64,000 bases of DNA from Bryoerythrophyllum caledonicum (GCA_963971425.1 OZ020525.1:248001-312000), one strand, 5' to 3'. Shown: positions 32,613-45,846, counted from the stretch's first letter. The notes: generated from the letters alone by a model not told the origin. Translations and numbers: made by a program.

Positions 32613-35534
32613 TCAGTTGCAAATTTCAATGACATCAAAGGGATTACTAGGTCGCGTGCAAAAAAATGGATGCATGGGAGCTTTACATTTCTTCGTGTCG
32701 TTTGTAGGCCACCTAAATTGTAACCCTAAACCTCCCTGAACCTCGGGGTGATGTATGAAGAGCTTAGACAGAGGTACATCGCCATCACTAGGTAGGCCAT
32801 CGGATTGGTGTTGCGGCGTTCGGGGTCGCACATGTTTTGAAAGGGACACCAAACCGTAGGAGGATTTCAAATTGGTTGTAGTGACCGTTGCAAGAGGGGT
32901 TGCAAATAGAGACCGCGACGCGCGACCTTGCAAGGACGGTTGATCCTTAGAGGAGGATGCCTTTTTCTCCGTAACGTGAATGGGACTCCGTGTACCGCCG
33001 AAAGTACCGCCCTCCATAGTTTTCTCCCCGAGAACAACGGTGTCGTTAAGGAATGGCTCTTTCGTTATTTGCTCGGGGTTCTCCGCAAGTGCGAGACCGT
33101 GGTGCTTGCCATCCTCAACACTCATCACTGAGGGCCCTTGCGTTTTTTGTCCGTGTAGTGCCATTGCACGTGAGGATGATAAATCTTCTCCTCCCTTGTC
33201 TTTCGTATCTTCCGGAAGCGGAGTCGATCCACGACGAAGGATATTATTGCTATTGACCATGCCGTCTCCATTCAAGTACCGCGCTACGGGCAACAAGTCA
33301 TCTTCTTTATCTGCATGAACGTTGTCATCGAAAAAATCATTCTCAGTGATTGGGGCGTCGTGAGTATGATCCATACGTTGAGAAGGGCTGCTGACGATGT
33401 CATCGTCTAGATGCTCTGCATCGTAATTGGTAAGGGCACCGTTGCTTGAATCGTCAGAGTAGTCCGGGTCATCCGACTCACGTGGTTGTGGATCCTCTAA
33501 ATCCAAGTTCTCTGCGTACCACCTCTTTTCATCCGTCAACTTTGCATTCGCAAGCAATTTCAAGTTCGTATACACAAAGACCAAGTCATCAGCCCTTTCC
33601 GATAATAACCAATTCCGTTTCTTGTCATGGACAAAAGAGTAGCTACTCCAATTGCGTTCGCAATAAGAAGTTGACACTGTCTGCGCTAGTATTCTCTTTG
33701 CAATTGGTGCAAGGAGCTTTCCACAAGCACCTTGAAAATCCCACCAAACATACGGAGAACTTTTTTGGTCCTTAGGATCCATCATGTCATGGAATGGTAC
33801 ATCCTTGTTTCGAAATGCGAGGAATTCGTTCACCACCTCCGGATAAGTCTCAGGATCACATAACTTTTGTAGTACTCGTTTGCATGCCGTGATGACATCC
33901 GGATCATCGGCCAACTCTTCGTCATGGAGTAAATAAGGATTGAGAAGTGCACCGGCGGAATGTAAATCCATGGTCATCATCCGTTTCCGTGCGTAGAACT
34001 CGTTCTCAGCAATGAACGCTAAATCACTATCGAGACTGAATGGTTCATTACGCAACGCTAGGACATGCTTCTCGAGGTCGCGAAGGATGTGGAAAACCTT
34101 GGACATGCAAGGTTCCTTGGCATCGAATTCCCGAAGCGCATACACTACAGGGGCTACCATCTCGTGGAAGTTCGTGCACCGCTCCCAGAAATGCTCATCT
34201 AGAACCACTCTTTTGATGGCTTGAGAACTGACTACTTTATCTCTAGCCGAGAGTGACTTCTTAGAGGCGTATGCTCGCTATTCAGGATCAACAACGGTTT
34301 GCTCCAATGATTCCTTGACCTTCAGCAGGCGATCTATCAATATGAAATTACATGCAAATCTTGTTTGCCCGGGGAGCAATAGGCTGAACTTCGCCTCGTA
34401 TTTATGAAACAGGGCGAGGGGCATTTGCCGATTCTTGACAAACTTAACCAAGAACTTGGCCTTCTCGAGAGTTTCTTTTACCCGTGTAGCCTTCCCCCAG
34501 TCCTCCAACAATAAGTTCATGGCATGCGCGGCACATCCTTGAATGTATATGTGTGGATATTTCTTGACGACCAATGTTGAGGCATTGAGCATGACTGGAG
34601 CATTGTCAGTACACACTTGAACAATGTTGTGGGGGCCAACTTGTTCAATGAACTTGACATGATGGATGCCAGGTACCCAGCGTTCTTTTCTTTGCGTGTA
34701 GTATCTACAGCTCCCAAGAAGAGCTCTCTAGCGGGAGACACGAGCATTACATTGCACAAAGACCGACTAGTCACAGATGTCCACCAATCTATGGCTAGAG
34801 TTCCTCCAAATTTCCGAACACTCTCGAACGGTATTTTATTGAGTTGTGCTTCCGAATCAGCCTTCGCTTGTCCCAACAACCTTGTCCAAATGTCATGGTA
34901 AGAAGGTGGGACATATGGTTTTTTGAAAGAGACAGTCTTCATCACGGCTTCCTTGAATGAAATATTCCATGCTATAGCAAACATCACGTTTGCTTCGTAA
35001 AAAACTTCGCCCACACTTTGTCTAGCTCCCGCCGCTCCACTTCTTGAAAGCCCTCTTCGAGCACGGATTGCCTCACCAATCTGGGGAAGGTGGCACCTAT
35101 TCTCCCTTACTCAGTGAAGTCGTGGAAGGTGGGGGTCGGTTCAACTATGGTTGATGGTAAAATCACGAGGGGGGGGCTTGAGTGGACCCTATACAAGAAT
35201 CTCTACCAGTGGACTTGGGCGTGCTATATTCTGAGACAGGCGCAGGTTTCAATGGTGGGATCGGGCAATGTTCGGAGAAAAGTTCTCCATTGTATTTCGA
35301 GTAGTGGCCACGACAACTTTTAAATAAAGTATGTACGCGGGTTGTCAATTTGGTGTAGAGGCCAACATTGGTATTGCGCTTGCCAGGGAGTTCTTCGTAT
35401 TCGAGATGACTTAGCTGTTGTTCTAGCCTTCTTGCAAAAATGCGGTGTCAAAGATTGCATCGGAGGGAGTTGGTCTTCCTGCCTTGTACTTCAGTGATTT
35501 CAAAATACCAACGAGACCAAGGTTTGGTGGCCAT
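32613..35534 (-). pseudogene. hAT transposase, decayed
   Basis: The reading runs from MATKPWSRWYFEI at 35534 to a stop at 32613. Parts in order: a BED-like N-terminus (KTNSLRCNL*HRIFA, where a stop replaces an expected Cys); the core with IDWWTSVTSRSL (first Asp, about 34,780), CTDNAPVML (second Asp, about 34,600) and CAAHAMNLLLEDW (about 34,520); then the C-terminal dimerisation region CGKLLAPIAKRILAQTVSTSYCERNWS (about 33,660). An acidic tail follows. Breaks include a one-base change in a T run near 34,995, a frame change near 34,655, a TAG at 34278 and several near the N-terminus. It is not functional. No inverted repeats or 8 bp duplications were found. Confidence 0.75.
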
Positions 35535-37045
35535 TCTGATGAGTGTAGTATCAAGAAATGAACAAACGTAATAGGTAGTATGTGGAAGAAATATCACGAG
35601 TTCGGAAAAAAACTCTGATATTCAAGACTTCCAAACTCGATGATTACCAAGCAATAGATACATAATGCAGCTCAAAGCTCTTGAGAAACGAAAGTTCAGA
35701 AGTGAAGTGAGGCTCCATGGGCTGTTTTCTTTATACTCACGGTGATTCTGACTGTTGGGAGACGATAGATTGTCAATCTAGTAGCGGACGAGGGAGTTGT
35801 CGTGAGAGAGCCGTCCACCGTGGCGGACGGCGGACAAGGGACGTCGATCACCGGAAGCGGACAACCGTGCGGTCGACCCAAGCGGACGGAATGGGTAGTC
35901 GGCCGGGGCTGCGGACGGCTATTTACCCCCGGGTAAACTAACGAAACTCGTTATGTCACCGGACGTCTTGATAGGCGCGAGGACCTCTTCCATTTGGACG
36001 CCAAGGACGTCGAGCGTCCTGACAACCTTGATGACTATGAGTGCTATTTCAAGGAGTCCACTGCTCAAATTTGTACTAACCGTTGACTCATTGTTTCCTT
36101 GTTCCATCAAGTAGAAGTTAGTTCGGGTGGATGGGAATAACATGTTAGGTGAGGAGACTGTTAGTAAGAATGTGACTCTAACTCTATCAATTACAGTTGT
36201 TTCCTTGTTCCATCAAGTAGATTAGTCCGTGTAGATGGGAATAACAGGTGAGATTGAAAGTGTCTAGGGAAGGACGAGGGGGGAGTAACGGACGTGAAAG
36301 GGTCATAGCAAGTCTTGAGTGACCTTCCGGCCTCAGATTGACGTCGTTTGTGAAGGCTCGTATCGTTCCCTGAAGCATCCTACCTCCAGCCGCATCGGAT
36401 GTGGAGGGAAACTGGGAGGAGGATGGATAGTAGGTAGGTAGGCCCCCTGCTCATTTACATTACGACACTCGTAGTTTCGGTAACATGGGTCTAACTTCCC
36501 TTTGAGGGGATCTCAGTGACACCATAACCATCCAAGTGAGTGAGTAGAGTTAGAAGGAGAGAATGGGAGGAAGAGTAGGTGTTACTTCTGTCAAAGACTA
36601 AAATCTCTGTGAGTCCACAGACTACCGTCCGAGGTGATATAATCTTTATCCAGGTACTCGTGTGCTCCGGATGTCTATAGTGTGCATAGTTGTAAAGATA
36701 ACCCCCCCTCTCTTAACCCGGACTAAAACAAAGTAGGTCCCTACCCGAAGGTCCCTACCTTCCGACGAGGTAGGTCCTTACCCGAAGGTCTATACCTTCC
36801 GAGCAAAGTAGGCTCCTACCCGGGGGAAAGCACTCGTACGTAGAGTGGGGTGGTAGATGTAGTTAACGCTCACGCATTGTAATCTAACCCTTTCCTTTCT
36901 TTCTTTTGATGTATCTATTGTGGTACGTTTAATATTGTGTACATCTAGGCTGGTTGTTAGTCATTGTAGTTCTCGGTGATTCTCTATGGGAACGATTACC
37001 TTAAGGATATCTTTGTATTAAGACGTGAATACTTGCCAAGACGCA
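35535..37045. repeat. Non-coding stretch with direct repeats
   Basis: GTTTCCTTGTTCCATCAAGTAG followed by a related 35 bases occurs at about 36,091-36,148 and 36,197-36,252. At 36,729-36,835 a unit of about 38-40 bp built on GTAGGTCCCTACCCGAAGG recurs about 2.5 times; its arms are partly self-complementary (GTAGG/CCTAC). No coding sequence is supported. Confidence 0.55.
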
Positions 37046-37383
37046 CTACGATAGTAACGATACCCTCCAGACCGCTACAGTCCATTCTTCCGGATGCGCC
37101 CGAATGCGTCCTTCGTATTGGTTCGGCGGCTTCCCTACGAGCTCCGTCACTATCGCCTCACTCTGAAATGCCCACGGCGCTATAAGAAGTCCATTGCAAC
37201 CCGTTAGTTCTAGGTAATTCTCTAAAACCCTAAACTCTTCCTCTAAAGTCGGCAGCTCCGGCGCCACCTTCTCGAGTAAAAGGGTTCCGGCGGCCGGAGA
37301 CTTGCCCTTCCTCCCAGCCATCCGGCCCTACCTCTCAATATACTTGCACCTCGCAATTGCTCTTTGAACCCTGCACGCATTGA

Positions 37384-40300
37384 TCTTGCAATTCATAGAG
37401 ACAATATTCCTCCAGAATGCACCTAATCGTCACTAAATGCTTCCAAAGTAACCGCTCCGGTTTGGTTCCCACAGAAACCTGTTGTTTCTTCTAGAATCAC
37501 TAAATAATCCACTAATACTAGGTACTAACCCACAGAAACCTCATTGTCACTCGTTCTACAACTAATTACACATCTTTACGACAGATTCTGGATTCTAAAA
37601 ATAGGTTTTGGATCCTTTCGGATTCCAAACTTGTTACCCTAGTTTCCAGATCCTTCCGGATTCTGGATAACTTCTAACAGAATCTCTTCCGGAGTTTTTA
37701 AGCGAGTGGCCGAGGTCCACTGATCATGTTTTGTGTAAGTGGTTGAATTGTCCACTGCCACGTGACTTAAAGTGGCTTGACACCCACTGCCCAGAACTGA
37801 TAGTGACCGGACACCACTCCACCTTCTCTACTAACCGGTGATTTGATTGCTCCTGCTAGACTTAGGCTCTCACGACATTCGGATGGCCATCCGGACATGG
37901 CCACACAGAGATAAGTCTAGACTACAACGACATTCTGGCAAGTGCTATCGTAATTCTACTGAGTGAGTATTACGGTTTGCAACGAGGACTCCTTCTAGAC
38001 ATAAACATCAGGCTTTTCCTATCATGGAGATAAACTCCAACCTCAACCAGAATCTGAATTCACACGAATCTTCCGTGCCCTAGAGACTACCACGAACACC
38101 TCTCAAATATATCTCGTCCCCTCCTAGCTTCTTCTAGACTCTGGAGACTACCAGGAACACCTCTGCAATACGTCTCCAGCTGTCGCAGTTTGTAGGCTCA
38201 GTAATCCTCCAAAATGCACTCAATCCTCACTAAGTACTTCCAAAGTAAACCGCTCCCAGTTCGTTCCCACAGAGACCTGTTGTTTCTTCTAGAATCACTA
38301 AATAATCCCCAAACACTAAGCACCAATCCACCGAATCCTCACAATAGTTTCCGGATCCTTTTGGACTCTGTATTCTAATAATAGTTTCCGGATACTTCCG
38401 GATTCCGGATTTTAATAATAGATTCCGGATCCTTTCGGATTCCGGATTTATTACCGTAGTTTCTAGATCCTTCCGGATTCCGGATAACTTCTAACAGAGC
38501 CTCTTCCGGAGTTTTTAAGCTAGTGGCCGGGTGCCACTGATCCTGTTTTGTGTAAGTGGCCGGATTCCCCACTGTCTTGTGACTTAATGTGGCTTGACAT
38601 CCACTGCCCCGAAACTTATAGTGGCTGGACAACCACTCTTCCTACTCCGCTAACCGGTGGTTGATTGCTGCTGCTAGACCCATACTTTCAAAACATCCGG
38701 ATGGCCATCCGGATGCGGTCACGCAGAGATAAGTCTAGACTACAACAACATTCCGGCAAGTGTTGTCGTGATTCTACCGAGTGAGTATTACGGTTTGCAA
38801 CGAGGATTCCTTCTAGACATAGACATCAGGCTTTTTCCTATCGTGGGGGTAAACTCCAGCCTCAATCGGAATCTGGGTTCACACGGATCTTCCGTGCCCT
38901 AGAGACTACCAGGAACACCTTTGCAATATATCTCTTACCCTCATGGCTTCCCCCGGACCCTGGAGACTACTAGGAACACCTCTGTAATACGTCTCCAGCT
39001 CTCCCGGGCGCTCTCCTAATGCAAGTCTCAACCGGTTACCTCAAGTTACAAACACAATAACGCTCACTATCACAGGACCTATCCACAACAACACAAACCG
39101 CAATGGATCCGTTCCTCACAAAAACGCTCAACACTAGGATATAGATAAATATATTCAAAGGCTAAGATGTCTTCAACTAGAGGAAACAAGATGATGAGCC
39201 TCCCAAGACTCATCCTTTAAGTACTAACTAAGTTCCTAACCTCAGCTCCATCTTATCCGCAAGGAATCCGGGAAATCTTATCCTGAAAGATCTTATCTCT
39301 GAAAATCTGGATTTCAAATCTCAGATCCGAAATTTATGGATCTGAGATCCGGCTTCCGAAATCCGGTTTCCGGCTTCCGGATTCCAAAAATCCGAAAATC
39401 CCGGAAATCCAAAAATCCCTGAAATCCAGAAATTCCCCGAAGTCCGGAAATTCCCGAAGTCCGGAAATTCCCGAAGTCCGGAAATTCCCAAAGTCCCGAA
39501 ATTCCTTGAAGTCCAGAAATTCCCTGAAGTCCGGAAATTTCCCAAAGTCCGGATGTTCCTTTTGGACTCACAGTTTTCTAGACTTAGGCATTCCGGATGC
39601 AAACTTCCCTTAGTCTCCTTTGTTAGTAGCCGGGTGCAATCCTGAGCCCCATCGTTAATCGCTACTAATTCAAAAGGGTCTATTGATTTCCTAATACTAC
39701 TCCTAACTATGGTGTCTTCTTATTCCTACGCCTAGGTGATTCCTCTATCTTCTTCCCGGCGTCTGTCGTCTCCAGAGTCTCCTCCGGCTGCTGAGTTCCG
39801 GATCCGGAAATCGCTGCTGGAGATTCTTCTGCTGGTGGTGTTGTTGCCGACCTCCCTACCGACCAAATGTGCTCTTAGAGTTGTCCTGAGGAACAAATGG
39901 CTGCCGGATGAGGTCCGTTTCAAGATGACAGTTCCGGAATTCGGATCACCCTTGAAATAGTCCGGATTTCTCCGGACGTCCGCACTAATACTAAGTACTC
40001 TAATAGCACTGTTTAAGGATTCCGGTTGGACCATGATTCCATATTTCTTATTCCTACCTATTTGCGTCCTACTATAATATTCTATTTACTAATCTTTTAT
40101 TAAATTTTATATCTAGCCAAATTTTAAGGCTATATCCGGAACTATGTGGGAACTGATTCCTACACCAGCTCTCGCGGGCGCTCTCCTCATGCAAGTCTCA
40201 ACTAGTTATCTCAAGTTACAAACACAATAACGCTCACTACGGCAGAACCTATCCACAACAACACAAACCGCAATGGATTCGTTCCTCACAAAAACGCTCA

Positions 40301-40985
40301 ACACTAGGATATAGAGAAATATATTCAAAGGCTAAGATGTCTTCAGCTAGGGGAAACAAGATGATGAGCCTCCCAAGACTCATCCTTTAAGTACTAACTA
40401 AGTTCCGTACCCCAGCTCCATTTTATCCACGATGAATCCGGGAAATCTTATCCTTAAAGATCTTATCCTTGAAAATCCGGATTTCAAATCTTGGATCCAA
40501 AATTTTTTGATTTGAGATCGAGATTCCTGATTTCGGCTTCCGGCTTCCGGAATCCGGAATTCCCGAATTATTGGACTCGCAGCTTCGTGGATACACCGTT
40601 TCGAGGCCGGAAAAGTCGACTTCCGGAGGATAGTTGATGGCGGTGTAGATGAGCGCCAGAACACTGAAGGGATTTCCTGCATGAGGATCTTCCCTTTGGG
40701 ATGTCTTGAGGATCAAACGATCGCCTGATGAGGTCCGTTTCATGATGACAGTTCTGGATTCCGGACTACCCCTGAAATAGTCCGGATTTCTCCTTTTTGT
40801 CTACACTATTACTAAGTTTTCTAATAGCACTGTTTAAGGATTCCGGTTGGACCTAGATTCCTTATTTCCTATTTCTACCTATTTGCGCCCTACTATTATA
40901 TTCTATTTACTAGTTTTTTATTAATTATTATATCTAGCTAGATTTTAAGGCTATATGTGGAACCATATGGGAACGGATTCCCACA
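37384..40985 (-). mobile_element. Solo LTR B (gypsy), itself interrupted
   Basis: This LTR runs on the minus strand from 40985 (TGTGGGAA) to 37384 (TTGCAAGA). It is flanked by near-perfect 5 bp duplications on the plus strand: ATTGA at 37379-37383 and ACTGA at 40986-40990. Without the nested copy it is about 1.6 kb. It sits inside fossil C and carries solo LTR A inside it, so it is intermediate in age. No internal domain is present. Confidence 0.7.
38181..40164 (-). mobile_element. Solo LTR A (gypsy), 1,984 bp
   Basis: On the minus strand it runs TGTAGGAATC (40164) to AACTGCGACA (38181). Perfect 5 bp duplications CCAGC flank it (38176-38180 and 40165-40169). Removing it restores a continuous LTR B sequence (GTCTCCAGCTCTCGCGGG). 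It contains a GGAATTTCCGGACTTC-type minisatellite at about 39,405-39,560. It is nearly identical to solo LTR D in the opposite orientation, so it is the youngest layer. Confidence 0.85.
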
Positions 40986-41427
40986 ACTGACCTCACAAAG
41001 TCCCTCATTTTCTAGACTACTTCTGTACCAGAAAATCAGAAGACTAAAGGCGCAGGAAAGCAGAAGAGAGCAGAGAGCGTAGGAAACGACAAACGAGAAT
41101 AATGGCGCCCTCTATTGGCAGGCGTGTTATATATTTGGCACGATGTACGGATATCGTTGGGGTCATAATGATGGTTCCGGATCCGGATATCGTCTCGATT
41201 GTTACGACCAATTCCGGACTCCACCGTACTCTAGTCTCCGGACTTCCGGAAAAGTACCGGAATTGTCATGTTTAAGGATGCCGTTTTAGCAGTGAAACGT
41301 TAATTCTACCTAGGACCTATTTATGCTATTAAAACAAAGCTTACTACCTATTTTTTTTTTTAAACTCTCCCATTTCTTTCCGGATCTAGTGCTAGTGTCC
41401 GGAAGCGAGTAGGAACGCCTTCCCACA

Positions 41428-42275
41428 TATGCGTGTGCGTATAGCGTCTTGTGAAGTGCGAGACGCATGACTACGTGTGATTTACATCTCTTTCCTTGAG
41501 GGTGTATTACGTATACTTGTTTTAGTGTATGTTTTTTGTTTATGTGATGTTAGTTAGGACTCTCGATCTGTTGTGGTTATCGATATTTCTTTACACAACA
41601 TTCCCTTAGGCCTCTTCTTCTCTTCCATGTCTCTCACCTTGTCTCGCTCTCGTCTCTCTCACTTTCTCACTCTTACAATTACTGATCGCTCTTTATATTC
41701 AATTTTTGTGTATTGTCTTCAGATATTTGTATATTTTCTTCAAATACTTGTTCTTCCATGATTTCGTCGTGCCTAAAGAAGGTTTTTAATGTTATCCTCC
41801 CCGAAGATATAAGGTCGCGACTTCTTTTTGTCTATGGCTGGAACAAGTGCTCAACGCCACGACATTATCCTTTCTACGACATGGTCCTCAAGAGACTATC
41901 AGCTGATCGGAACAATAAGAGATTTTACCTCCTTGATAAAGTACTGATGGTTGATGATTAGTCAATGGGGCATGTCTTCAACGGAGACCTCACTTGCTAC
42001 TTTCCGGAGCCATGGGGTGGTGAAAAGGCCTTGCCCAATGCCCGCAACGTTATTTTTAACATTGAAACAACATTGCTTCCATTAATTTCCCCCCCGCGAG
42101 CTTCTCAATCGGTGAAGACGTATCTTCATGCACATAAGATGGATGGAAAGTTTAGACGAAGACTACTTAAACCATGGCACATTCAGGGAGTATTGCGGAC
42201 TTTATAGATGGTTCCTAGATACTATAGGTACTCCCTCCATTTTCCTAATCAAACATTTGTTATTGAATAAAGAAT
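41428..42275 (+). other. Stretch with an unrecognised broken reading frame
   Basis: A readable segment begins at about 41,757 (MISSCLKKVFNVILPEDIRS) and runs with one in-frame stop to about 42,205. A shifted frame (WMESLDEDYLNHGTFREYCG) continues it up to the solo LTR at 42281. It looks like a decayed protein-coding fragment interrupted by that LTR. I recognise no domain. Confidence 0.3.
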
Positions 42276-42280
42276 CATAC

Positions 42281-44263
42281 TGTAGGAATCAGTTCCCACA
42301 TAGTTCCGGATATAGCCTTAAAATTCGGCTAGATATAAAATTTAATAAAAGATTAGTAAATAGAATATTATAGTAGGACGCAAATAGGTAGGAATAAGAA
42401 ATATGGAATCATGGTCCAACCGGAATCCTTAAACAGTGCTATTAGAGTACTTAGTATTAGTGCGGACGTCCGGAGAAATCCGGACTATTTCAAGGGTGAT
42501 CCGAATTCCGGAACTGTCATCTTGAAACGGACCTCATCCGGCAGCCATTTGTTCCTCAGGACAACTCTAAGAGCACATTTGGTCGGTAGGGAGGTCGGCA
42601 ACAACACCACCAGCAGAAGAATCTCCAGCAGCAATTTCCGGATCCGGAACTCAGCAGCCGGAGGAGACTCTGGAGACGACAGACGCCGGGAAGAAGATAG
42701 AGGAATCACCTAGGCGTAGGAATAAGAAGACACCATAGTTAGGAGTAGTATTAGGAAATCAATAGACCCTTTTGAATTAGTAGCGATTAACGATGGGGCT
42801 CAGGATTGCACCCGGCTACTAACAAAGGAGACTAAGGGAAGTTTGCATCCGGAATGCCTAAGTCTAGAAAATTGTGAGTCCAGAAGGAACATCCGGACTT
42901 CAGGGAATTTCCGGACTTCAGGGAATTTCTGGACTTCAAGGAATTTCCGGACTTCGGGGAATTTCCGGACTTCGGGGAATTTCCGGACTTCGGGAATTTC
43001 TGGACTTCGGGAATTTCCGGACTTTGGGAATTTCCGGACTTCGGGGAATTTCTGGATTTCAGGGATTTTTGGATTTCCGGGATTTTCGGATTTTTGGAAT
43101 CCGGAAGCCGGAAACCGGATTTCGGAAGCCGGATCTCAGATCCATAAATTTCGGATCTGAGATTTGAAATCCAGATTTTCAGAGATAAGATCTTTCAGGA
43201 TAAGATTTCCCGGATTCCTTGCGGATAAGATGGAGCTGAGGTTAGGAACTTAGTTAGTACTTAAAGGATGAGTCTTGGGAGGCTCATCATCTTGTTTCCT
43301 CTAGTTGAAGACATCTTAGCCTTTGAATATATTTATCTATATCCTAGTGTTGAGCGTTTTTGTGAGGAACGGATCCATTGCGGTTTGTGTTGTTGTGGAT
43401 AGGTCCTGTGATAGTGAGCGTTATTGTGTTTGTAACTTGAGGTAACCGGTTGAGACTTGCATTAGGAGAGCGCCCGGGAGAGCTGGAGACGTATTACAGA
43501 GGTGTTCCTAGTAGTCTCTAGGGTCCGGGGGAAGCCATGAGGGTAAGAGATATATTGCAAAGGTGTTCCTGGTAGTCTCTAGGGCACGGAAGATCCATGT
43601 GAACCCAGATTCCGATTGAGGCTGGAGTTTACCCCCACGATAGGAAAAAGCCTGATGTCTATGTCTAGAAGGAATCCTCGTTGCAAACCGTAATACTCAC
43701 TCGGTAGAATCACGACAACACTTGCCGGAATGTTGTTGTAGTCTAGACTTATCTCTGCGTGACCGCATCCGGATGGCCATCCGGATGTTTTGAAAGTATG
43801 GGTCTAGCAGCAGCAATCAACCACCGGTTAGCGGAGTAGGAAGAGTGGTTGTCCAGCCACTATAAGTTTCGGGGCAGTGGATGTCAAGCCACATTAAGTC
43901 ACAAGACAGTGGGGAATCCGGCCACTTACACAAAACAGGATCAGTGGCACCCGGCCACTAGCTTAAAAACTCCGGAAGAGGCTCTGTCAGAAGTTATCCG
44001 GAATCCGGAAAGATCTGGAAACTACGGTAATAAATCCGGAATCCGAAAGGATCCGGAATCTATTATTAAAATCCGGAATCCGAAAGGATCCGGAAACTAT
44101 TGTGAGGATCCGGTGGATTGGTGCTTAGTGGTTGGGGATTATTTAGTGATTCTAGAAGAAACAACAGGTCTCTGTGGGAACGAACTGGGAGCGGTTTACT
44201 TTGGAAGTACTTAGTGACGATTGAGTGCAGTTCGGAGGAATACTGACTTTACCAACTGCGACA
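42281..44263 (+). mobile_element. Solo LTR D (gypsy), 1,983 bp, inverted relative to LTR A
   Basis: The plus strand runs TGTAGGAATC (42281) to AACTGCGACA (44263). Perfect duplications CATAC flank it at 42276-42280 and 44264-44268. It matches LTR A almost base for base over long stretches; a 100-codon reading shared by both differs at a single residue. The main difference is the number of units in the GGAATTTCCGGACTTC minisatellite (42,890-43,065). Confidence 0.85.
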
Positions 44264-44268
44264 CATAC

Positions 44269-45846
44269 AGTCTAAGTTAAAATTTGCTCAAGGACACAAT
44301 GGGAGAATGATGGCTGAGTAGAGCTGCGCATTTTCTGGTGAGGAGAGGAAGGGACTTAGTCGCAAAACTTAGTGTACAAGAAACGTGTGTAGGCTAGACC
44401 TCTTTGAGAGCCCTTGTACATCACATATCTGAGACAAAGGAGAGGTTGCAAGGCATAATGTGTTGGAAAAAGGCTCACAACTTTAGATCTGGATTAGTAC
44501 AGCTAGAAGGGTGTGGAGAAATTAGATTTGTGGAGAGTTTTTAGTGCAGAGCTGGGGAACATTGTGTTGGCACATGAATCTAGTCACTCACTCACCACCG
44601 AAGCAAGATCTACTCCAGATATGAAGACTTGGATACCACATCTACAACCTTGCCAAGAGTCCCTACACCTCCCCAACCCAGAAACTCAACATACAACATT
44701 GAGTAGAAAACAAGCACACAATGGAGCCTAGGCGGCACCCGCACCCCACATGAGGCTATTTCTTACTTACACACTACATCTCTTTTCTTGCACATTGTCA
44801 CCCTTTTCCTCCTAATTCTTGCTATGTGGACTCTTGCTTACACCAAAACCTTGTATGTTACTTATGACGCAATCACCACTAGTAAATGCACGATTCATAT
44901 TCTAACACTACCTTGTAGACATTGATGTCTAAATGTCTTAGCGAACTGATGAGGATCAGTTGTGAGTTTCCTATTCCAGTGGCTGTGCAGCTGCAAACGC
45001 CAAAACATCGACTCTCACCAGACAGCAACACCAGACCATGCATGGAGGGCGGAAATGCTGCCTACATCATCCACGACAAACGTACAAGCATCATCATTTC
45101 ATATCAGCTGTAGCAGACTCGAAGACACCCCGACAACAATACAACAGCCACCCTCAACACCAAGAGCTTCAACATCGCCAGATCTTCAAGACCTCAAACC
45201 CTCAAGAAGCAAATCCAAGGTATGTAATCCATCATGTACGTCTTCTCACCTCCTTGTCCATTTTGTCGTTTCTGTCACTACAAGACTGCATCAGTACATT
45301 GAATGACGACTCACCTAGCCGAAATCAAAGTTCACAGAAAAACCAACTTTGCTGCTTCAACGACAACACCAATGAATTCATACTGAAGAAGTGGAAACAA
45401 CTGCGACGAAACCCTAGCCGCCACAATCACAAGAATGACGGAAGTAAGCGCCAAACGGGTCCACATCCAAGGCCAATACATCGCAACCCTCAAAGTCAAA
45501 TCGAACGGCCTAACGGACACATGGGAGGATTCAACCCTAACCTCCAGCTACCTCCAAAATGAAGTTCTTCATCAACGACAATAGTAAAATCCATCAAAAG
45601 CAGATCAACAAGGTATAAGAAACACCCTCATTCTCTCCTCCAGCCATCTCATCTTGTTCAACTAGTTAGAGAGCCATTGCACGGTGCCTTCACCTGGAGA
45701 AGAGACCTTACCAGGAGCTGCGTGGGACATCGTCAAGGAGGATTGAAGGACCTTGAGCCGAGTCAAACAGCGAGGATCCCCCTCAGCAGTGAAAAAATTT
45801 CCACCCTCCCTCTTGTTGTGCTCTCTTTCTTTACCCTGCATGTTCA
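44269..45846. other. Non-coding stretch left of the LINE
   Basis: It contains short overlapping frames with no domain. It is either the 5' UTR of the LINE or older flanking DNA. I cannot place the LINE's 5' end. Confidence 0.35.

Larger units (their letters stand above)
37046..41427 (-). mobile_element. Old gypsy LTR and ORF fragment (fossil C), interrupted
   Basis: On the minus strand it starts at 41427 (TGTGGGAAGG) and runs 440 bases through a TATATAA-like box to 40986. It is then interrupted by another solo LTR and resumes at 37378 with TGCGTGCAGG and an ORF start at 37321. Removing the insertion puts the ATG about 500 bases from the LTR start, as in the element at 5.1-10.8 kb (505 bases). 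The ORF piece (37046-37321) matches the start of the LTR-borne ORF there (GKPPNQYEGRIRAHPEEW versus GTPDNQYDGTIRAHPETW). It is cut short after about 90 codons. This is the oldest layer. Confidence 0.6.
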
